Below, piece by piece: positions 7,288 through 10,337 of a stretch of 10,337 bases of DNA (position 1 is the stretch's first letter; the number at the start of each line of letters is the position of its first letter). Below the pieces are notes generated by a model that saw only the letters and a list, made by a program, of their open reading frames with translations, had not been told where the DNA came from and made no database searches. A program made the translations under genes and the position numbers. This DNA is from Proteobacteria bacterium UBA3413 (GTDB lineage Bacteria; Pseudomonadota; Gammaproteobacteria; Magnimaribacterales; D2472): positions 1 to 10,337 of the forward strand of contig DEOR01000055.1 in assembly GCA_002358345.1 (NCBI GenBank), written 5' to 3'.

Positions 7288-7293
7288 ATTATA
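7288..7293 (-). promoter_or_regulatory. Possible -10 box for the gcdH-exporter operon
   Basis: The minus strand reads a perfect TATAAT here, about 58 nt upstream of the gcdH ATG. Transcription would start near 7281, inside the 5' arm of the receptor terminator, so such a transcript could not rebuild the full hairpin. No convincing -35 box is seen at 16-19 nt, and the region is AT-rich, so this could be chance. The operon nevertheless needs a start near here because it lies downstream of a strong terminator. Confidence 0.3.
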
Positions 7294-7301
7294 TTCCAAT
7301 A

Positions 7302-9488
7302 CTAGAATTTATAATGCAAATCCATTCCTATAGTTCTGGGAGCATTAAAATAAGACAGTGTTAGCTGTCCAAATCCAGGTCCAAATGGAATGGAGCTCAT
7401 TCTATGGTGCTTATCTGTAAGATTTTTAATCCAGAAGTTGAGCTGAAGATTCTCCATAGGCTCTGTGAGCAATCTAAAATCAGTAGTTCCCCTGGAATCA
7501 AGTGTTGTTAAAGCAGCTCTTGGGTCCTTGGAATTATATGGGAATGTCGGATGCTCTGAAATCCTGCTGTGATCTAAACGCATTCTGTAATTTCCATAAT
7601 CTTTATCCAGCGAGATGTAAAGAGTCGTTTCTGGTGAGTAAGGGACTTGCTCAAGCTTGTAACCATCGCTTGCCACTTTGTTTCCAGTGAATTTAGAATC
7701 GAGGGTACTGAGATTAACCATCAGTCTAGTAGAGTCGTTAATGAGCGTTGTTGTTTCAATCTCAAGACCAGAAATATCTGCTGAGTTATTGATAACTTCA
7801 GAGGCAGCCGCAGCATTTGCAGTAAAGTAAGAGATCTGCATGTCTTCATGCTCATTATCAAAATATGCAACGTTTAGCATCATACGATTATCGAAATATC
7901 TTCCCTTTAAACCAAGTTCAGTAGATGAGATGGTCTCAGGAGCATAAGGTGTTGCAGCCTCATAGGGGTTAGAGCTTTCTGCATTAAACCCCCCAGCCTT
8001 AAAGCCATCTGCAACTTTAAAGTATAAGTTGGTGTTCTCGCTGTAATCATGGGAGATGATGAAAGTACCTGTTGTATCATCAAAACTTCCTTTTCCTGAA
8101 GCAGACAAAATGCCTACATACTCCTTAAAGCCAGCCTTATCTTCTTCTGTTGATCTTGCGCCCACTGTTACGTCCCAGTTCTCTGCAACTGCAATGGTGA
8201 GCTGTCCAAATAGTGCTGTGGAGTCGCCGCTACCAGAGTAATTCTGAGTAATAACAACCCCGCCACCAAAGAATGATTGAGGGTTTGCTGTAAAGGCATT
8301 GTCTTTGAGTGCGTAGTATCCAAGAACATATTCCACTTTATCTGTAGAACCTGATAGCTGAAGTTCAAGAGTTTCAGCATCATAGTTTGTTATGCGAGAT
8401 GTATCAGCAATTGGGAAAGGTCCACCATCCAAATCAAGACGGTCGCTCCAGTCTGTTGTTCTGTTGGCCCAAATGGCTTTCACAATACCTAAGCTGGTAT
8501 CTCTTGTATATGTAATGCTGGTACCTCTTACTACAGAGAGTTCTTGGGTGAGAGTATCATTATGGGCAATACTTTGTCTTTCGCCATTTGCGAAGAGTTC
8601 AATAGGCCATAGCTTCAAACCACCTGTTAATGCAGATGCTCCTACGCCAAAAGCAGTGCTCCAATTTGGAATAGTATTAGTGAGCTGAGCAAAAGGAGGA
8701 ACATTTTTCTGATCATTTTTATCATGCGAGACTGTGAGGCTAGTATTCTCTCCTTCATACAAATATGTGAACTTGTAACCTCTTGAATCAATAGTATCTA
8801 ATTCTGAATGGCTTGAAACTTGATTTGGAACAACTCCCTGTGCCGCTTGATAAGGAGAGTCCGCATTGCTGACGTAACCTCCTCTATTTTTTGTATTAAG
8901 AACAAACTTAAAGTAACTATTATCACCGACTCTGGAGTCTGATATAAACTGAAACTGATTTAAGCTGTAGTTACCTACTGTCATTTTAGCTGAAGTGCCT
9001 GAACCAGAAGGTTTCTTAGAGATGAGATTGATGGCTCCGCCCAAAGTATTGCGCCCATAAAGAGTGCCTTGCGGACCCCTTAAAATTTCAACTCTTTCCA
9101 AGTCAACGGTATCAAAAATAGAGCCTTGTCCTTTTCCAAGATATACCCCATCAAGGTACATACCAACAGTGGGCTCCCAAGTGATCGCTGGATTGATAGT
9201 TGTGCCGCCTCTAATTGCTATGGTTGCTGCTGTATTATTTGATGGTGTGTTTATAATATGAACGTTTGGGGCCATGCCCGCAAGATCAACCACATTAGCT
9301 ATATCAAGATCATCAATAGTAGATTCCGTAATTGCTGTTATTGCAATTGGAGTGTCTTGGAGTTTTTCTTCTTTCTTTTGAGCTGTAACCACAACTTCTT
9401 CAAGCATGCCGGAAGACTGCGCAGCAAGATTTAAATTCAAAAGAAAAGATAGCGGAATTGCTAGAAATACTAGTTTAAATTTATTCAT
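7302..9488 (-). CDS. TonB-dependent outer-membrane receptor
   Basis: The 728-residue protein is a complete outer-membrane active transporter. It has a signal peptide (K3, hydrophobic core about 6-20, likely cleavage after LAA at 21-23), a TonB-box-like EEVVVTAQ (30-37), a plug domain (about 42-160) and a beta-barrel ending in the aromatic residue F728, as expected for BAM-assembled barrels. Plug landmarks are IRGG (92-95), the VGMYLDGVY segment (108-116) and ERVEILRGPQGTLYGRN (131-147) followed by GGAINL. Only about seven residues separate the signal peptide from the TonB box, so there is no N-terminal signalling domain of the FecA type. AGGGG lies 6 nt upstream of the ATG, and an intrinsic terminator follows the stop, so it is probably monocistronic. 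The substrate cannot be told from sequence; the plug type resembles the large receptor families of marine and sphingomonad-like bacteria. Confidence 0.96.
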   Translation of the reverse strand: MNKFKLVFLAIPLSFLLNLNLAAQSSGMLEEVVVTAQKKEEKLQDTPIAITAITESTIDDLDIANVVDLAGMAPNVHIINTPSNNTAATIAIRGGTTINPAITWEPTVGMYLDGVYLGKGQGSIFDTVDLERVEILRGPQGTLYGRNTLGGAINLISKKPSGSGTSAKMTVGNYSLNQFQFISDSRVGDNSYFKFVLNTKNRGGYVSNADSPYQAAQGVVPNQVSSHSELDTIDSRGYKFTYLYEGENTSLTVSHDKNDQKNVPPFAQLTNTIPNWSTAFGVGASALTGGLKLWPIELFANGERQSIAHNDTLTQELSVVRGTSITYTRDTSLGIVKAIWANRTTDWSDRLDLDGGPFPIADTSRITNYDAETLELQLSGSTDKVEYVLGYYALKDNAFTANPQSFFGGGVVITQNYSGSGDSTALFGQLTIAVAENWDVTVGARSTEEDKAGFKEYVGILSASGKGSFDDTTGTFIISHDYSENTNLYFKVADGFKAGGFNAESSNPYEAATPYAPETISSTELGLKGRYFDNRMMLNVAYFDNEHEDMQISYFTANAAAASEVINNSADISGLEIETTTLINDSTRLMVNLSTLDSKFTGNKVASDGYKLEQVPYSPETTLYISLDKDYGNYRMRLDHSRISEHPTFPYNSKDPRAALTTLDSRGTTDFRLLTEPMENLQLNFWIKNLTDKHHRMSSIPFGPGFGQLTLSYFNAPRTIGMDLHYKF

Positions 9489-9494
9489 TATAAT

Positions 9495-9499
9495 CCCCT
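9495..9499 (-). promoter_or_regulatory. Ribosome binding site of the TonB-dependent receptor
   Basis: The minus strand reads AGGGG, 6 nt before the ATG at 9486-9488. This is among the clearest Shine-Dalgarno sequences in the window and fixes the receptor start, in agreement with the signal peptide beginning at MNKFK. Confidence 0.8.
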
Positions 9500-9526
9500 A
9501 TTAAATAAATATTAATTAATTGAAAG

Positions 9527-9535
9527 ATTATTGCA
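9527..9535 (-). promoter_or_regulatory. Possible extended -10 promoter of the receptor gene
   Basis: On the minus strand TGC is followed by AATAAT, an extended -10 form (TGn plus five of six matches to TATAAT), about 39 nt upstream of the receptor ATG. A weak -35 candidate, GTGCAA, lies 17 nt further upstream and overlaps an inverted repeat at 9553-9570. The 116-nt gap between the receptor and the Smr-like gene is the only place for this promoter, but the whole gap is AT-rich, so the exact site is uncertain. Confidence 0.4.
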
Positions 9536-9552
9536 AAAAAATGAGGTTTTTG

Positions 9553-9570
9553 CACTTTTAATTTAAAGTG
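9553..9570. repeat. Inverted repeat upstream of the receptor gene
   Basis: CACTTT and AAAGTG form 6-bp perfect arms around a 6-bp AT spacer. It is centred about 25-30 bp upstream of the candidate -10 box, where a regulator could act. It could instead be a weak 3' hairpin for the P450/Smr transcript, but no T-tract follows directly, so an operator is at least as likely. TTGCAAAA also occurs at 9531 and 9590 on either side. Confidence 0.35.
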
Positions 9571-9604
9571 ATATTAATAATTGATATGCTTGCAAAACAC
9601 CGCG

Positions 9605-9841
9605 TTAACTGATCACCTCAATTCTAAGCAATCCAAACCTAGGGGATGAAAATTTAATGTTGGCACTTTCAAGGCATAAAGACGCAACTTCAATCATCTT
9701 GTTGCTGTTTCCACAAATAATAATTAGTGGAAGAAGATCTTGGTACTGATAGGTAAAATTTAAGATTTCAGATGGAGCCTCTTGATGTCTGACCCCATGT
9801 AAATCGAGATGCGTAATCCCTCGCTCTTCGAACACTCTCAT
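9605..9841 (-). CDS. Small Smr-like domain protein
   Basis: This 78-residue protein is a single small domain. Residues 10-15 (THLDLH) and the following G and H give the LDLHG motif that begins Smr (MutS2 C-terminal-like) domains. It is followed by a helix (about 21-34), a hydrophobic strand LPLIIICGNSNKM (37-49) where Smr domains carry their second loop (TGxG), another helix (about 50-60) and a final strand with G69 and LRIEV. The second loop is CGNSN instead of TGxG. I recall similar stand-alone 'LDLHG...GNS..M' proteins in phages and marine bacteria. Smr domains bind or cut nucleic acids, but activity here is unknown. It starts 18 nt after the P450 stop with a GGA upstream, in the same frame as the P450, and probably shares its transcript. 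The gene looks real; the family call is moderate. Confidence 0.7.
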   Translation of the reverse strand: MRVFEERGITHLDLHGVRHQEAPSEILNFTYQYQDLLPLIIICGNSNKMIEVASLCLESANIKFSSPRFGLLRIEVIS

Positions 9842-9859
9842 AGCAATAATCCAAAAAAC

Positions 9860-10337
9860 TTAATTGATATTAGTATCAACCATCATCACATCCATCCTTC
9901 TGGCATTGTGATGCTGGTAGTCATATACAACCTCATTACCCAAAGTTAAATTCGGGAAACGTTTGAAAAGCTCTTGCAGCATGACTTCTGTTTGCGAGCG
10001 AACCAGAGTCACTCCAATACAGTAGTGAGGGCCTTGCCCAAAAGAAATACTTTTATCATGATCGCGTTGAATATTAAATTTTTCTGGATCATCATAAATA
10101 AGTGGGTCCATCCCAGCTGTACTTGTTATTAACTGAACCATCTGTCCTTTCTTCACTTGGTAACCTTGTATCTCTATATCTTCTGCGGCATACCTTGCCA
10201 AGCCTGTTTTGCCAGAAGATTCGTATCTAAGAGTTTCTGAGATAGCTCCTTGAACGAGATTACTATCTGCCATTAAGGCCTCATGTTGCTCAGGATGCTG
10301 CAGTAAATTTTTAACTAAATAGCTATGCAAATCAACA
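9860..10337 (-). CDS. Cytochrome P450, C-terminal part (5' end outside window)
   Basis: The frame stays open to the right edge, so this is the C-terminal part of a larger protein, with the TAA at 9860-9862. The TTG at 10328-10330 is internal. Counting from that codon, the K-helix ExxR motif is E32-T-L-R35, and the heme-binding loop FGQGPHYCIG occupies 97-106 with C104 as the axial thiolate. The region between them follows the usual bacterial soluble P450 order: R46, DIEIQGYQVKKG (51-62), then DP and the DPEKF segment (81-85). The usual 'ANRDP' is AGMDP here, and the helix after the cysteine reads LVRSQ where LARxE is typical. It should be a cytoplasmic monooxygenase needing ferredoxin-type partners, none of which are in view. 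The I-helix and substrate-recognition parts lie mostly outside the window, so the substrate and CYP family cannot be given. Confidence 0.93.
   Translation of the reverse strand, partial: VDLHSYLVKNLLQHPEQHEALMADSNLVQGAISETLRYESSGKTGLARYAAEDIEIQGYQVKKGQMVQLITSTAGMDPLIYDDPEKFNIQRDHDKSISFGQGPHYCIGVTLVRSQTEVMLQELFKRFPNLTLGNEVVYDYQHHNARRMDVMMVDTNIN

Noticed and set aside
7502..9261. Open frames at 7502-7690, 8056-8241, 8392-8688, 9064-9261 (plus) and 8168-8383 (minus) inside the receptor gene
   Set aside because: The receptor reads through continuously with plug and barrel motifs. These frames lack starts with ribosome binding sites or any family signature.
1..10337. Mobile element, CRISPR or prophage signal
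   Set aside because: I found no transposase, integrase, tRNA, repeated spacer array or long terminal repeats. The phage-like look of the Smr-like gene alone is not enough.

Overview
The window (about 10.3 kb, AT-rich, very tightly packed) looks like a chromosomal piece of a low-GC Gram-negative bacterium. Evidence for an outer membrane is a TonB-dependent receptor, a lipoprotein adaptor of a tripartite exporter and LPS-type glycosyltransferases. The mix of TonB receptor, glutaryl-CoA dehydrogenase-like enzyme, P450 and streamlined spacing suggests a marine gammaproteobacterium of the SAR86 kind. That placement is an inference from style, not from a marker gene.

Layout. (1) Positions 2-1422, plus strand: the 3' end of an ELM1/DUF1022-family gene and a GT4 glycosyltransferase, joined by an ATGA overlap, probably part of an LPS/glycan locus extending left. 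(2) Positions 1408-7230, minus strand: an unbroken six-gene run, read in the order glutaryl-CoA dehydrogenase-like enzyme, deazaflavin-type (FDOR/DUF385) oxidoreductase, ABC ATPase, MacA-like adaptor lipoprotein, MacB/FtsX-like permease, second GT4 glycosyltransferase. Intergenic distances are 11 nt, two 4-nt ATGA overlaps, then 3 nt and 3 nt. The last gene overlaps the plus-strand glycosyltransferase tail to tail. (3) Positions 7302-9488, minus strand: a complete TonB-dependent receptor with a strong ribosome binding site and its own intrinsic terminator. (4) Positions 9605-10337, minus strand: a small Smr-like protein downstream of the C-terminal part of a cytochrome P450 that runs off the right edge.

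How it may work together. The ATPase, adaptor and permease should form a MacAB/YknXYZ-type exporter. The adaptor carries an R-x3-L-x6-S tip motif expected to dock a TolC-like channel, but no channel gene is present here. The oxidoreductase is translationally coupled to the ATPase and a glycosyltransferase ends the operon, so a redox-modified or glycosylated export substrate is possible but unproven. The gcdH-like gene starts 25 nt after the T-tract of the receptor terminator, and a perfect TATAAT overlaps that terminator, so the operon may have its own start there. I see no tRNA, rRNA, CRISPR array, transposase or integrase. No gap exceeds about 120 nt.
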